In this document: positions 1 through 13,935 of the stretch, in pieces | How the letters are laid out: every line of letters starts with the position of its first letter | Position numbering within the stretch: the first letter of the stretch is position 1 | Source of the DNA: Solen grandis | Lineage: Eukaryota > Mollusca > Bivalvia > Adapedonta > Solenidae | DNA length: 64,000 nucleotides | Assembly: GCA_021229015.1 (NCBI GenBank) | Contig: CM037780.1 | Coordinates: 63,483,323-63,547,322 of the forward strand | Direction: 5' to 3' | Made by a program: the position numbers and the translations under genes | The notes under the pieces: model-generated | Told to the model about the DNA's origin: nothing | The model's database searches: none | What the model saw: the letters and a program-made list of their open reading frames with translations, nothing else

Positions 1-544
1 TCTATATTTAGCTTCATAAAAAATGTACAGTATGTTCCAGAATACGTCCCGTCAAATCTTTCATGATATTAACATAATTATAGAGCCCTGTCTGAACAAC
101 TACGGGTTTTTGGGGATATCCAATATTCTTTCATTAACTTCTTTGTGTTGACTTCGGGGGTTAATTAAACATTAAACATTATTTTGCCCGAACGAAATAT
201 GTTAATTAATATACTCGTATATCTTGTGAAATTTAGCTTAAATGTACTGAGACTAAAATATGCGACTTAAAGATTGCTCTCCAGTATGGGAACAGATGAT
301 CTTTCACATACGTATATTTCTCGTATAACTCTTCTAGATACTCGAGGCGGATATAGCGACATTTTGCTGCATACTCGTGTATAAATATCGACCCGGTACT
401 ATACATAATAACGGTGTTCTGAAACAACAATATGCAATATTGCATTAACTGGTAAAGTTGAACAATAGCCATAAAAACAGGATACGCTGCATAAAAAAAT
501 GACAATATAAGACGGCATCAATATTTTTTTCTCTCAAAAGTAAG

Positions 545-545
<1 letters not shown>

Positions 546-625
<80 letters not shown>
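546..625. repeat. compound (TG)n-(AT)n microsatellite
   Basis: About 37 bases of alternating TG are followed directly by about 40 bases of alternating AT. This is a simple-sequence tract with no coding content. Confidence 0.95.
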
Positions 626-626
<1 letters not shown>

Positions 627-2480
627 CAAGGAAATAAAGAAAGAAAAATTACATAGAGTGGAAATAACTAGAAAACTATTTTAGACTGTATGTGTTTAAG
701 ATCAAAGAAATAAAGGAGTGTTTAATATTTGCCTTAAAGAACAAAACACATTTTTATTAAACCAGAATTAACGTTGTGAAAGAAAATATATCAACACCTT
801 CATTATTTTATATCGTTAAGGAAATATGCAATATTATACATTATTGTTTGACAAAAACAAGCCAAAAGAATCGACTTGCTTTAAAGGTAGTTGCACTAAA
901 CTGTATTCTATGAAATTCACATTTTCGTTATTTATCTATATTTCTCTTTTTTTCCATAGGCATTAGAATCTCGTTTGTTCAGAACAACTGATTTAAAGTT
1001 AACTTTAGAACGAGAAATAATTCAAGTACATAGTTAAAACCTGACCCAATCTCGTCCTCTTAATCGAGGATGATAAATGCCTTTCCTGCTTTTTTATTAG
1101 AATTTCCAGGAAGTCATTGCACGTAATTAAAGATGCAATGAGCGAATGAGCACCGAGATTTAATTTCAAGGAATTGTTTTAAAGTAATTTAATGTTTTAC
1201 TGTTACCGTCAACTCGTTAATGGCATGTGTTGCAGGGACGGTTATATTAACACGTCTGTATTATATTGAGCGTAAGGTCATGGGGAACCCACCTCGACCT
1301 CAAATTAAGATTAAATTATGAGTCCACGGAGACCAGCCAGCAAAGTTGACGAGAACTTAAGTCACGTATAATGACTTCATAATAATTGCGATAATAAAGA
1401 AATACCGACATGCATAAATTATAATGTATGTACTCTCGTATGTATGTATGTATGTATGTATGTTTTTTTTTTAATAAAAAATAGACATGAGACATTCGCC
1501 AATCATTTCTGAAATATGAATTCCGACATTTCTAAATAAACTAAAATCGCTTAAAAACACGCAACAATATATTTGGAATTCTTCCCAGGTGAATCAAAGT
1601 CCTTGAGTAGATATACTTTTAACCTTTACCTCATATATATATTTATATTCCTTATTAACAGATGAACATCAATTAAATAAATTGAAAATGGTATATGATA
1701 TTTTTTCCGGTAAAGACTGTGTAGAATCTGAGCTCCAGTAGTGTGCGAGCAATCAGAGGATACCACGGTTAACCTTGTATACGTGTATACACATGTGTTC
1801 AGATACTATATTTTGTAGATATTTCATATAATATGTATTATGCGCAAGGTATTCATCGGCGGGCGCTTAGTCCAAAAACATGTTTGGTCGTAGGAACGAC
1901 TTATGTTTCCATTAAATTCAAATAACTTAGACGATTCCGACGGGGTGTTCTGGAAAACTGCGAGGATAGCGTGCGGTATAATCTGTAATAATTGAAACCT
2001 ATTGTAACAATATTTGGATTTGCATTTCTGGACAATTTTAGAAGAGTTCCAGACTAAATGGAATTGCAATAGATGAATAGAATGCAGAAGTTTATAAAGG
2101 TTTAAGCATTGTATAGATGTTTGCCAATACTACATTTACCGAGTTAACCGGAAAATAACCGATGATATTATAACCTATTAGATGTAGAATATTGAATACA
2201 ATTGAAGTCATTCACTTACAATTACGTTTATTCACATTTTTTTTTTTTTTTTAATATGAACATATTCAGTAAAGAGTAAGTGAAAGGGTAATTTTTTCAT
2301 TTAGGTGTGTGTTTTCAGAACCACATAATGTATTTTGTTATGTAGTTAATGTGTAGGAGTTAACTGTCACTGCGACAGTATTTCAATCATTTACGTAATG
2401 CTTAATACATAGGGCACCCGGGTCTGCGGTGAGGCTTCACCACATGAACATTCATAGACCGGGACTCCAACACACCGTGG
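627..2480. other. non-coding AT-rich stretch
   Basis: I see no gene here. The open frames are short and contain no recognisable domain. A short (TATG)n tract lies at about 1437-1462 and a T-run at about 2239-2252. A 'gcacccgggtctgcggtgag' segment near 2413 may be a decayed SINE, but I could not support that firmly. Confidence 0.6.
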
Positions 2481-2489
2481 CTATGGGTT

Positions 2490-3130
2490 ATGTGATAGTA
2501 TGTCAAGGACTATGATAGTTAACGACTATAATGCTAAAGTGGTTGTAAGTTAGTATCTTTAACATTTATGTGATTGTAAGTCAAAGACTATAATTGCTAA
2601 GTCATTGTTAGTTAACAATTATAGTGGTTAAGTGATTACAAGTCAATGGCTAAAACGGTTTATTGGGTTAATTAAAAGGTTAATAAAGTAGGTCAATATA
2701 TAACGATTTAGCTACTGGTTGACGTGACGATGACGACGAAAATAATTCGTTGACGAATTATTGACCAAAAAAGGGGGTGTTGTTAATATTTCAACGCGTA
2801 TCTGATTGGGTAATTTCATTAATTTGATAAATTGATACTTGCAAAGTTGCACTTTGCACATCGTTGGCCTCTGGTTGTAACCTCTTATACTTTATCTCGG
2901 TTCAATGTTTATACATGTATTTGAATATTTTAGAAATTAACATCTCCAATAATTATTTGGTTTATATAAATTCAATTAATCAGTGACTTTTGTCTCTGAT
3001 TAATCGACGAATATTTTTTCGACTGATTCCAATCACTAATTGTAAGTCAACGACTATAACGGTCAAGTAAATTTAAGTCAACGACTTTATCGGTTATTTG
3101 AATGAAAATGATACGACTATATTGGTTAAC
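2490..3130. repeat. degenerate ~33-bp minisatellite in two blocks
   Basis: Diverged units built around 'gtaagtcaacgactata' and 'ggttaagtgatt' recur at about 2490-2660 and again at about 3040-3130. The ~370 bp between the blocks lacks the unit and contains small palindromes: aataattcgt/acgaattatt near 2740, and attaatcag/ctgattaat near 2975-3003. The middle may be an insertion, or the units there may have decayed. Confidence 0.5.
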
Positions 3131-6100
3131 GTTGACATGGAAATTGTTTGATTACCATTATTCTATTCAATATAGTATTCACTATTTTTTGTTTTATCCA
3201 TAACCAACATCACCTTTTATTTTCATCCGCAAGTGTTATATTGATTTGTTTTGATCGAACATACTAACTTTATTACTATAATACTGCTTGTGTGTAACTT
3301 TTGTCTTTGTTTATAGAGTACGCATGCCTGTGTATATGTGTGTCGCATGCATACGCATGTAATCGCTTATGATATGATTGATGACGAATCCGCTTTTGCC
3401 TAATATTCTGTTCAGCTCTGTATATTTTATAATGTATATAATTATTATCATTTTGGCGGCCATCTGCAAGAAGGTTCGCTGCAAGATGTGATATTCGGAA
3501 ATGACCATTGACATTTCCATTCAGTGTTCTTCATAATGGCCAGAGCGCGTTAATTCTTTCATAGAATATAAACTGCAGTAATACAGACTGTCTGTTTGCG
3601 TAATCCATAGACATCAGGGGATAATGCTAGAGCTGTCTTATATTTTACCATGCTCTGCCATTAATTATCAATCTGTCTTGGGGAGACCAGGAACAAATGT
3701 AAGCATACTTCCTGGTGATCTCATTGATATCGCTAGTTAGGTCTTGTTTTGCAGCAATAATTCCTCTAGTGAACTCTTCTGGCTAAAGTTCAATAACGGC
3801 CTTATCTATGCATAGCATTACAAAGTATTTTCAAGACATTTCCAAGAAACAAAACAAGATCCCTTACTGCCTGAATCTCATCTGCCCAGCAGGAATGGAT
3901 ATCTGGAAGCACTGTTTAGTACGTGTGGTGGGGAAATTTAGACCGTTAAAAAGTAAGCTTTTATACGGAGTCCCTAAAGTACCATTGCACAATTACATTT
4001 TTTAACGAATTTTGTAATAATGAAATATGATTTCTTATATGATATATATGATATTATTTTTATCGTTCCATATATAACTAAATAAAATATTTTCCAAACA
4101 TTTCGTAATTATGAAAAGATGTATACTATAGAAATGCGCAGTGTCAGTTTAGTTGCTCCGGAATTATAACACACGCATATTCGCAGACTTGACACATTTC
4201 AAGGGTTTTTTAAACGCTGGTTGGAACAAATAACTTCAGATGAATTATTATTGATTCACCTCTCGCTTCTACATCGTTATTACACTTAATTTAATATGTT
4301 ATCCCTAGCATTAATTATTAATACATTTCAATTCCATTTCAACTTTCAAAATGTAATATTTAAGTAAACGAAACACAAATCAATATGATTCAGCCAAAAT
4401 GTAGAGAACCGAATGTACTCGTGTACTAGTTATACACGTACAAGGAAAGAGGGACACATATTCTTTTTTTTACTGAAAATAGTCATGCAAAATGTCCAGA
4501 GAAGATATGCATTCTATCATAAAACAGAGATGGAATCAGACTGTTCAAAAACTACATTGGTATATTGATCGATAATTGATTTAAATAATGATTAATGCAG
4601 AGGCAGACCTTTATGACAGTAATGAAATGACATACTGAAGCTTGAGTTTGTACAGACATGTTATGATGTTATTATAAAATGTATTTTGAGACAGAATGTA
4701 CGTTAAAAGGTATCAAGAGTACCGCAGGTGCATGCGCTCGTTTGTTTATGGTAATGAAAAAGGGGGAGATATAAATAAAAATGTAAATGAAATTAGTAAA
4801 ATAAATACGAGGTTTTTGACTCTTTGTTGACTGTTCGTACTCAAAATGTGCTCATAATAACACATTTTCTTAATGTGGGCGAGCATGGCAAGGTCAAAAC
4901 GTCAATGTAAAGAATATTTGTTTTGTGTAATGACTGTAAATAAAAAAAATAAATGTAATAAAAGTAAGAAGAAGAGGATAACAATTTGATAGAGGATTTA
5001 TCAGATATCGATAAATTTTATGCCTCCGTATGATTCGCTGAAGAGTAAAGAGTTATAAATCGGCCCAAAACATATGAAAGATTATAATTGATTATTAGAT
5101 TAGATTATTATGGAGAAGTTCAAATATCTGGGCTTTAAAGTTGTCGTATTTATAAACATGCCTGAAATATAACTTTCTGCGGGGCGACAGTAGGGAATAA
5201 GGTTGAGCAAATAATGTTTTTTTACATTGATTTAGAAATGTGTAAATATGTTGTTTATAGTAGTATCCTTGGCTGTTGCTATAGCATAACGTTCAACAAG
5301 TTGATGTATTGTGTAGTATTATGCCAGTCAATTATTCTAATTTTCACCATTAACAAGCACAAAAGAAGGACACATTTTAGTACGTAACTGGCAACCTTTC
5401 TAGCACAAGTAAAATGTAGTAAAATCATGTCATTATAACTATGTGAATTTTTTCAAGTAGATCACAATGGCATTTCAAACCATTCCGTCGGGGTCGACTC
5501 CCTTCGTTCTGATGTTTGCTTTTCTTTTCAGTCCATTCTCAGTTATGGTAAAATACTTGCACACACATGCGAACAGAATAGATACACGCACAACAAAATG
5601 AGTTATTTGTCAGAAAAGCGAGATATTGCGTTTTTATTCATAGATGCGTTTGTTAGACTGTGATAGGCGTCAGCCGTAGACAATATATGGTGCTTTCATT
5701 GCCGACGCTGTTGCCTTGTTTTGACTTATTGTATAATTATCACAAGGGAGCAATCAATTTATTTGTGAATTTGCATTTCATGGCTCCTTTTAGAAAAAAA
5801 AAAAAGAGAAAAAGGCTTTATTTTATACAAAACATTACATTTGTAATTCAGCAATAAACACTCAACCGGTTTTTTTATCTTTCGATGTTTTTTGCGTGTT
5901 ATTTCGTGGAAAATCTTTTTAACTTGTCCCGAAAAAGTATCGAAGAAAATGACCAGCAAAATATAACTAATTTAAAATGATATCAATTGTTTTTTGTGGG
6001 GTTTTTTTTTTTTTTTGGCATTCCTGACATTTTTTATGAAATTCTTTGGACTTTACCTAGTATATTGATACTTTGCTGCTCAAACCCGTCATCTTTAATT

Positions 6101-6713
6101 TATAAAAATAACTGGCTTTCTTTTAACAATGCAATTTTGGTGAGTCAGTCAGCAACGTCACAAGAGATCCAGGCCTTACTTGAATCAATACTCGAATCAG
6201 TTGAAAGTATAATAAAGCAACTTGTGTTGGATAAATAACTCATAGACGCTTCCAATTCTAGGTCTTATTCCAGGAAATAAGAGTCTTTAACTGTATTCAC
6301 AAAGCATAGATTCGCTTAATATATTAAATTGCAAAGCATTATATAAACAAGACGCTTTACAGCTGACACATACAACTTTTCCACTTTCTAGATCCTGTTA
6401 TTATGTGAAGCATCAACAGTCTCCACTTGATATAAAAACACACATCATGCTGGGGAAGCCGCTGTAGAAGTCTTTAGTGTGACTAAATAGAAAATAGTTC
6501 CATATGATTATTCCCCGGCAAGAAGACTCTAGTATTTCACATTCTAATTAGCCGAACTATTGTACCATTCCAGGGACGATAACACTTCTCAAAATTTGTA
6601 TGCAATACTGATGTGTTTGACATATGACAATATATCACTATATTTTTAAGGCGAAAAAAAGAAAAACTCGAAATTAAAAAAATATCTTTATATATAAATT
6701 TGATTATACAATT
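3131..6713. other. non-coding stretch
   Basis: There is no gene I can support. A small imperfect hairpin (gagaccagga / tcctggtgatctc) lies near 3682-3722. One 83-codon frame (5987-6238) ends in an amphipathic-looking helix and is discussed among the findings. It is not called a gene because there is no homology and no splice evidence. Confidence 0.5.
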
Positions 6714-6748
<35 letters not shown>

Positions 6749-6765
6749 GAGCGAGAGAGAGAAAA
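6714..6765. repeat. (GT)n-(GA)n microsatellite
   Basis: About 30 bases of GT repeat pass into a short GA-rich tract. Confidence 0.95.
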
Positions 6766-6891
6766 TGAATCAATTTAAATCTGAATAAACATTGACTGTT
6801 TGTGGTTGATAATTGCAGATCTTAATTTATATTTTGCGAATAGTATGATATATACGCAATATATAAAAAGTATAGGCATAAAGAATTACGT

Positions 6892-7245
6892 GAGACATTG
6901 TTGATGACATTATTGGGACATTGTTTGTGACATTGCTGGAGACATTGTTGGTGACATTATTGAGACATTGTTATTGACATTTCTGGATACATTGTTGTTG
7001 AAATTATTGAGATATTGTTGGTGACATTCCTGGAGACATTGCTGGTGACATTACTGGAGACATTGTTGGTAACATTATTAAGACATTGTTATTGACATTA
7101 CTGGAGACATTGTTGGTGACATTATTGAGACATTGTTGGTGACATTACTGAGACATTGTTGGTGACATTATTGAGACATTGTTATTGGCATTACTGGAGA
7201 TATTGTTGGTGACATTATTGAGACATTGTTGGTGACATTATTGTT
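6892..7245. repeat. ~24-bp minisatellite 'gagacattgttggtgacatt'
   Basis: Roughly 15 head-to-tail units of 23-25 bp alternate between 'agacattgtt(g/a)' and 'gtgacatta(t/c)tg'. The central units are the best preserved and the edges are the most diverged, as expected for an array that gains and loses units internally. The tract has no continuous coding frame. Confidence 0.9.
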
Positions 7246-7857
7246 TTTAGTGTTAGATGATTTAACATTCACACACATTTCAAAAATGATTGATATCATA
7301 ATTATATTATCACGTTGCCATGCATACTGATTTTGTCACCAAGACAACAATGATAAATTACCTTTCACATATGTAACAATTACAAAATGGGTTTATGAGA
7401 AGAAACAACAACGCAAATAATAGTTTGAAATTAACAAACCTGCAAACTGAAACGTTTTACTTTTGAAACAACCTAACTATGCATAATCAATCAAGAAGGC
7501 CAGTTTGTATTTCCTGTTTTCATCATTATTTTATCATCAGATATCGATGGCCGAGCAACATACAGTAAGAATAGGGTTAAAACTATGACTAAAATCCAAA
7601 GAAAAATGACAACAATAAACGAGAGTGTAATATTTTGATTGATGATGATATTTCTTGATAAGGTCTTTGATTAGTTAAAGTTTACCCAATGTGAAAGTTA
7701 TAAACGACAAAATGTATTTCAACTATAATTTATGGTTTAATTATTTGATGGCTATTTTTAGCCAACCCACAAACGTCCAATACAAATCTCAAAATTGTAA
7801 ACATTGACATGGTACTGGTATAGTTTCCTTGTGTTTCGTTCTTTACACAAAGGGGTA

Positions 7858-7970
7858 GTTCAAGGACTTGTTCTCCGCTGTAAGGATTATATGTGAGGGT
7901 GTGGTGTCATGCCACTTTTTGGCGCCGTCATATCGCAGTGAGTCAGCATTATATCTATATAATCCTTTAT
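7858..7970 (+). mobile_element. decayed SINE fragment (family B body)
   Basis: The segment 'gtgtggtgtcatgccac' followed by 'gcagtgagtcagcattatat' matches the body of the better-preserved SINE at 58.4-58.6 kb ('gttgtatcatgccac', 'gcagtgtgacagcagtatat'). The head and tail are not recognisable. Confidence 0.45.
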
Positions 7971-9149
7971 TTAAACATAAACAAACCATTGTATCCATAA
8001 CCAATGAATTGAGCGAAAGAAAACAAGGGTGTTCGATATAGAACATTTCGCTAAAGGTTCGGCAATATCCGGTATAATTTGTTAATTTAAATAGCCAATA
8101 AGTGAAGGGGAAAAAATATCAAATGTATGTTTATTTCCCATTGAACAATGTGTGAAATACAACAGCATGTATTTTAGGTACTCTGGGAGTGCTCGTTGAT
8201 TTACATAGGTTTACGTCTCATGAAATGATCTATTGCTACTGAAAATAGGAAAAAAGTCATCGGTATATTTTTTCTTTAGAAACAAATATATTCAACCACA
8301 TTTAGCATTATAACAATCGCTTAATTACCAAACGCTCTCAATATTTATCATCGTTAAATCGATAACACCACAAGAATCTTTTTTTCCAATCATTGATTTA
8401 AATAATTGTTCACCGTTCCTAAGCTTTTAGTTTCAATTTTAATTTTAACACACCAGTAGAGCACAAAAAATACAGAAGAAAACAGTAATTATCGGTGATT
8501 CAAAATTTGAAGTGTTACAATTAAATTTTAATCGTTTTACTAAAACTGACGAGATTAGTTTAGGAATTATCTTGACAATTAAGTTAAAACCAGAGTTGCG
8601 TTCCATGGACAATGCTCTCGGGACTTCACGACTTACACTTTTATTCAAAATATCAATAACACTCTACGATTTATTTATGTTCAACTTGACACCGGCTAGA
8701 CAGGGAACCGAGTCCAATCAAACCGCCGTTATAGACAATAAGAATTATCTGTAACGGAATCGGGGTATCCGAGGGCGGCTGTAATGAACTGCAAACATAC
8801 TGAAGATATTTGTGAGATATAATAGCGCATTATTCGAGTTATCAGACATAATGACGAAGCGAGTGGAAGAGATATCTAGTATGACAAACATTGGTCATTG
8901 ATTACAAAAACTGGGTCATAACGCAGTCTTCGTAATTTCCAATTTTCTGGAAAACTCTACAAACGGCTGGAAATCAGTGTCTATTTTTATCTTTATTTGG
9001 AGTACCAACCATGTCCAATCTTTTTAGGTTGTATATTACATGGACATTTAATGGAAATATAGTGTTGGCAATCCGAATAATGCGTTAATGTTGAGGTCTT
9101 AATATAAATGATAAGAATATAATTACATTTAATATGTATCTGTTTATAT
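7971..9149. other. non-coding stretch
   Basis: Nothing recognisable. An 80-codon plus-strand frame (8512-8754) and an overlapping minus-strand frame carry no domain I know and are within chance length. Confidence 0.5.
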
Positions 9150-9385
9150 GTGTTCAACGCCCCACTGCTAGTATTTCAGTCATTTTATATTATGAGGACA
9201 GCTATAGTGATGCCTCACTACGATATCACGGCAAGAAAAAAGGCGGGGTACCACACCCAGCCCTGGAAGTAACCATATGTGCGTGCTTAGCGACAAATAC
9301 AATTGGAAAGTATTACAACAACACCATTTTGCACGATGGGATCAAACCAATGATCCCAGGTTATGGTTTGAGCATTTTAATCACT
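9150..9385 (-). mobile_element. decayed tRNA-headed SINE (family B)
   Basis: Read on the minus strand, a box-B-like 'ggtttgatccc' (about 9339-9355) is followed by 'gggtgtggtaccccgcc' and 'tatcgtagtgaggcatcac'. It ends in 'aaatgactgaaatactag', which resembles the common 3' core of the SINEs in this window. It is heavily diverged. Confidence 0.5.
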
Positions 9386-10490
9386 AAGCAACCGGGACCG
9401 GTATAGAATATATCGATTCCCATCTCATTGATTTTTCATATACATAGCAAACATTAGATCACACACTCTTTATTATTCAATGTAGTTTTATTGAGCCTGT
9501 TTAGGATAATATTATGTTATCACTTGTTTCAATAAGAATATAATAAAGCAAACACATGGCCTTTTAAATTGACAAAAACATATAATAATACATATTTATT
9601 AATTAAATTGACAACTATAATTGTAATTCAAAGCAAGTTCACTTTTAAACTTGACGGAACAATATCAATATTTATTACATGAAGGACCCTATTTTGCTAT
9701 TATATTACACGAGTGAGATAGAAATGGGTGATGGTTTATAAGAATCGAAAACGAAAGAGGTGATATGATTTAATATCTTATATGCTTATCAATAGCACAG
9801 TAACATAATGAAAGGATTGTAATCTATTGTTTAGTGTGCAGTTTGGGGAAATTCTCGATAAGTCGGCCTTACATGAACACTTTTTGGCGAAAATGAATCA
9901 ACAAATCGACAAGACTAATGCTGATGTGGAGGAGTGTCAAGATATTTTCCCCATGCGTACTGTTATTCAGGCAGAGAGCCCGATAGCTCCTGTGTAGTGA
10001 TTAGGGAAAATGTAATATTAAGTAAACGATATAATAATGCAGGATGTCTGCCATAATGTATTGTGTCTGCTGATACAAAGCATTATGGTTAATGGAGGTT
10101 GACATGATCAGTTACGCCACATGTACGTAAGTAGGTCAGGCCGTAAATATATAGGCTCTCGGTATGTGTTTCTATGTCAAATATGTTCTTTCTAAGTGAA
10201 TTAGTTTTGTTTTTTTTCTGTAGATTTGCTAGGAACATACCAGTCATAACTTGGAAATTATAGACAGATAGATAGACAGTATACTTTATTGACATAAACT
10301 TTACAGTTTCTTGTCATGCAAACAATTTTCGACATTACATATTGAACTATGTCATCACTTCATCGTTGTGAAGCTTAAAGAAAACCGATTTTTTTTTTTA
10401 AACAAGAAGGCCATGATGGCCCAAGATCGCTCACCAGAGTACATAAGCTTATTTAAAGCCGTTCAAGTTACTTTATATTACAACTTACAG
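9386..10490. other. non-coding stretch
   Basis: No gene, RNA or clear repeat is recognised in this AT-rich stretch. Confidence 0.5.
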
Positions 10491-10494
10491 CAGC

Positions 10495-10585
10495 ATCCAG
10501 ACTGGAGTTTCAGATACAAAGATTAGCTGGACGTCGCTAAATGACTGAAATACTGTCGAAGCGACGGTAAACTCAAATAGTCAAG
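10495..10585 (+). mobile_element. SINE 3' fragment (family A core)
   Basis: The string 'gattagctggacgtcg' followed by 'aatgactgaaatactgtc' matches the 3' core of the SINE at 62.9-63.1 kb. The 5' tRNA-like part is missing. Confidence 0.6.
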
Positions 10586-13470
10586 TTAAGTCAGATACAA
10601 AGAATTCTTAAGTTAGTAAATCATCTGGAGACCTAGTTAATCATGGGATAAACTTAATTTTAGGAATAATGGTAGACAGCTATAAGTTGGCAATTTGGGC
10701 AAAAAGGAAATTATATTCTACCCATTGGCTTCATAGAAGAAGAATTTTGAAATTTTCTATATAGAGATATATAAGGAAACTAGCGGCATCAGTTTTCAAG
10801 TGATTTTTTAAATCTTCTGTAGTTATGAAGTATATGAGTAAACTAGCTGACCCCTATGGGCCTTTCGCACTTAAAATATTTGAAACGATTAATAGGATCA
10901 GAATCTGCAATGGATACGCGTTGTTCCCTGGTAAAATATACTCGGAATTTAAGTAGTAGGTCTACATGTCTATAAATATTTATATCAATAAATATTTATC
11001 TATACGCCTAATTCAATATCCCTACAGTAAATTCCCGACCCATACATTTAAAATACATTTTCTTAAAGAATAAGCTTGGTGATCTATTCTTTTTAACTTT
11101 TATCTGATAGAAAGTACTTTAATAGTATGTATAAAACATAAATAAAATTTGAATGGTTGAACATTAAAAAAATAAAGTTCAAAACAAATTCTGTTGTTTT
11201 GTACTTTAAAAAAAAAAAAAAAAAAAAAAAAAGAAAGAGAGAGAGAGAGGGGGGTTTGTTTTAGCCATATGTAAGGGTATTAAACAATAAATGGATACTC
11301 TTTAAATATTAACTCATTTTGTTTCATTAAATGTGATGTTTAAACACAATAATGACATAACATTTACTAATGATTTTACTTCACTCGAAGAAAAAAAATA
11401 CACATGATAGCTGAAATTTCACCCTAAACTGCTGCTATATAGGGTATACTAATAAAAACACTAATATGTTTTTCTAAGGCTGGTGACCTCTGTTTTTATA
11501 TCAAATATATATATTTAATAAATCAGATAATATATTATCAATATACAAAAAATATGAAATTGCCATGATCTTCTTTAAAGAGACAAACGATGCATATACT
11601 ATTTTTTTTTAAATGGATTCAAAAAGCAGACTTCAGCGCTAGGCTACTGTCTCTGATCATACTTACTATACTTATAAGTGTTTTTCAATTCAGGGATTTA
11701 AATATAGTCACATGGAGTGGACCCGAGACTGTACCTAAGCATGTTTCGAGTTTGGGGCCTGGTCTTGAGATACAACCGAAAATAAGCGTTTTTAACAGAA
11801 ATTTGCCTTACTTTATTTTCCAACTTCAATAACATAATATTCGTTAATAGGTATCGTTACCATTCAATTCTGAAATGATAAAACAAATTCTCCTAAAAAT
11901 AAAAGAAATCATTATTTCTAAGAGTACATCTCCAGGCTGTGAAAATGGAAACAAAATGAAAAGAGTAATCTTGTAATCTAGAGTCTTCTATCCCATAGAG
12001 AAAAAATACAGTTTGCTGTGCGTGAAATTACTCTCCTATCATCTCATCACTCTACAGGCGGTGTTTTACCTGCAACTGCTGGTTAAGTAGCACCGATCTG
12101 TCCGCTGCTGATATACAACCCAATAACACACGTCCAGGTATGCAGGTTGGTACTCTGCCTCCTCTCAATAGGTACATATGTTCTATTAATGAATGCAAAT
12201 TACCTGCAAACATTGATGTACGCTACCTCGACGTAGAAGTGAGACACGAAGGAAGGCGCCTTCTTCTTCTAGAATCCTTTTTCATTCCGGTAACACTCTT
12301 ACCATGAAATTGAAATTGCTTCCCACGCAGTTTGAATTGTAATATGGAGGCCCGTGCTGAATTAGCAAATAACAAGACGGATATTTACACCAAACACTAA
12401 TTGATTATTGTACTTCCTAAAGTTAAAGGAGCATTGCTTCTAATTAGGATCGATTACCCATTATGATGTCGACAAAAAATCAATGTAAACTTTATATATA
12501 TATTCAATAAATTTGGAGCCAGGACATAATTTAACTACTTGCAAGATTTGCAAGACTTTAGCGTTTCTTATTAGATTCGAAACAATTGTGCTGTTCTTTA
12601 CATGAAAATTTAATGCACACAGTGTTTCAGGTGTTTCTTCACTTTGCTTTTGTTATGTAATACTGCTGTTTATAACACTATGACCGCGCTAACTAATGAG
12701 AAAAGTAAGGAAATAACCCAGTTGGTGTAACCATCCTTACGATCACGTTTGTTTTACGTTTTCCAATCCTCTAACGCTGCATGATGTTCCTGACAAACAT
12801 ATATTGCGCTCTGAATTGTTTTAAGCTATGCTGCAAATCGAGTTCCTTATAATGCTGTTTATGAATAAATAAAAAAAGTGGTCAGCAAGGTACGTAGAAT
12901 AAAGGTGATTTCTTCCTTATTATTATTTTTAAAAGTAAGACATTCTATTGTACTTCATATAGACCAGTCATACCAACGATTTTGTTTTATGTTTTCGTTT
13001 TTTACATGACTTTCAAATGTTTCATTTATAAGTCAACAATTGCTGTAAAACGATGTTTTGCTTGCCTGTTTTCCCACGGCATGATGTCATGAAGTGAAAC
13101 GGAATAAATTAACCGGGGTTTTCCGACGGGGTTGTATTTAAATATAGAACTACAGGCGCCATTACATCACTTTATTCGAATGACAGTTTTTTATGTGTTA
13201 CGAATAAGACAATGAAGCGCATTCTCCCCCGATTATTATAATTTACAATTAGGCTGCCAATAGCTTGATGAAGCAAACGAAATTCCGCATTTCAATATTA
13301 TAGATTTTCTTTGTTTGTCACCGGTGGAATAATCAAGTTTTTTCAATTCATGTCCATTTATGAGCTTTCATGACTGATTTTAGTGTTTAGTATTGTGCTG
13401 TTGTCACTGTTATACATTTCACTTAACCATAACACATATTATACCACTCTTTTTAGGTATATTATTATCA
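10586..13470. other. non-coding stretch with poly(A)/(GA)n tract
   Basis: No gene is supported. A poly(A) run of about 25 bases passes into (GA)n and a short G-run at about 11208-11254, possibly the tail of a lost retroposon. The open frames present are short and lack recognisable domains. Confidence 0.5.
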
Positions 13471-13475
13471 ATGTT

Positions 13476-13935
13476 GCTTACCACATAGTATATGACGTCA
13501 TTTTAAGCAATTTTAAATCGATTCACTGGAAAACAGCTGTTAGTATTTTCTTGCTTTATCAATTTTAATGGTATATATCGATTGCGAAGCGAAAAAAACG
13601 TGCCATCTACACTGGTCCCAAAGATTCTTTGGTCAGATGTACAGTTTTCCTAACATTTCGGAAAACCTCCCGAGTTCGAGGAATTGTGTTTTCTAAAACG
13701 TTAAGCGCACCGCAAATAAAGTTTTTCCGAATGTTAGGAAATACTGTACATCTGACAAAAGAATCATTTGAGGATTTTGAGTAGTGCACAATTTTCCGCT
13801 TCGCATGCGCATATCCCATTAAAATCGGTGAAGAAATAAAATACAGCAGTTTTCTTTTTCACATCGAGGCAAATTATGCTGCTTGTGATAGCTTAAAATG
13901 TCGTCATATACACGCGATATGGCCACACTGATTAT
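13476..13935. mobile_element. foldback (inverted-repeat) element, ~460 bp
   Basis: Two arms of about 190-210 bp face each other around a ~60-bp loop. The inner arm 'gattctttggtcagatgtac' (from about 13623) pairs with 'gtacatctgacaaaagaatc' (ending about 13770). Outward, 'ttgcgaagcg' pairs with 'cgcttcgca', 'ttttaatgg' with 'ccattaaaa', and 'tatatgacgtcattttaagc' with 'gcttaaaatgtcgtcatata'. The right end reads 'atatggccacactg', giving a candidate terminus CAGTGTGGCCAT. The left terminus is more diverged. No protein is encoded. A half-copy lies at 39.9-40.1 kb. The superfamily is not assigned. Confidence 0.75.
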
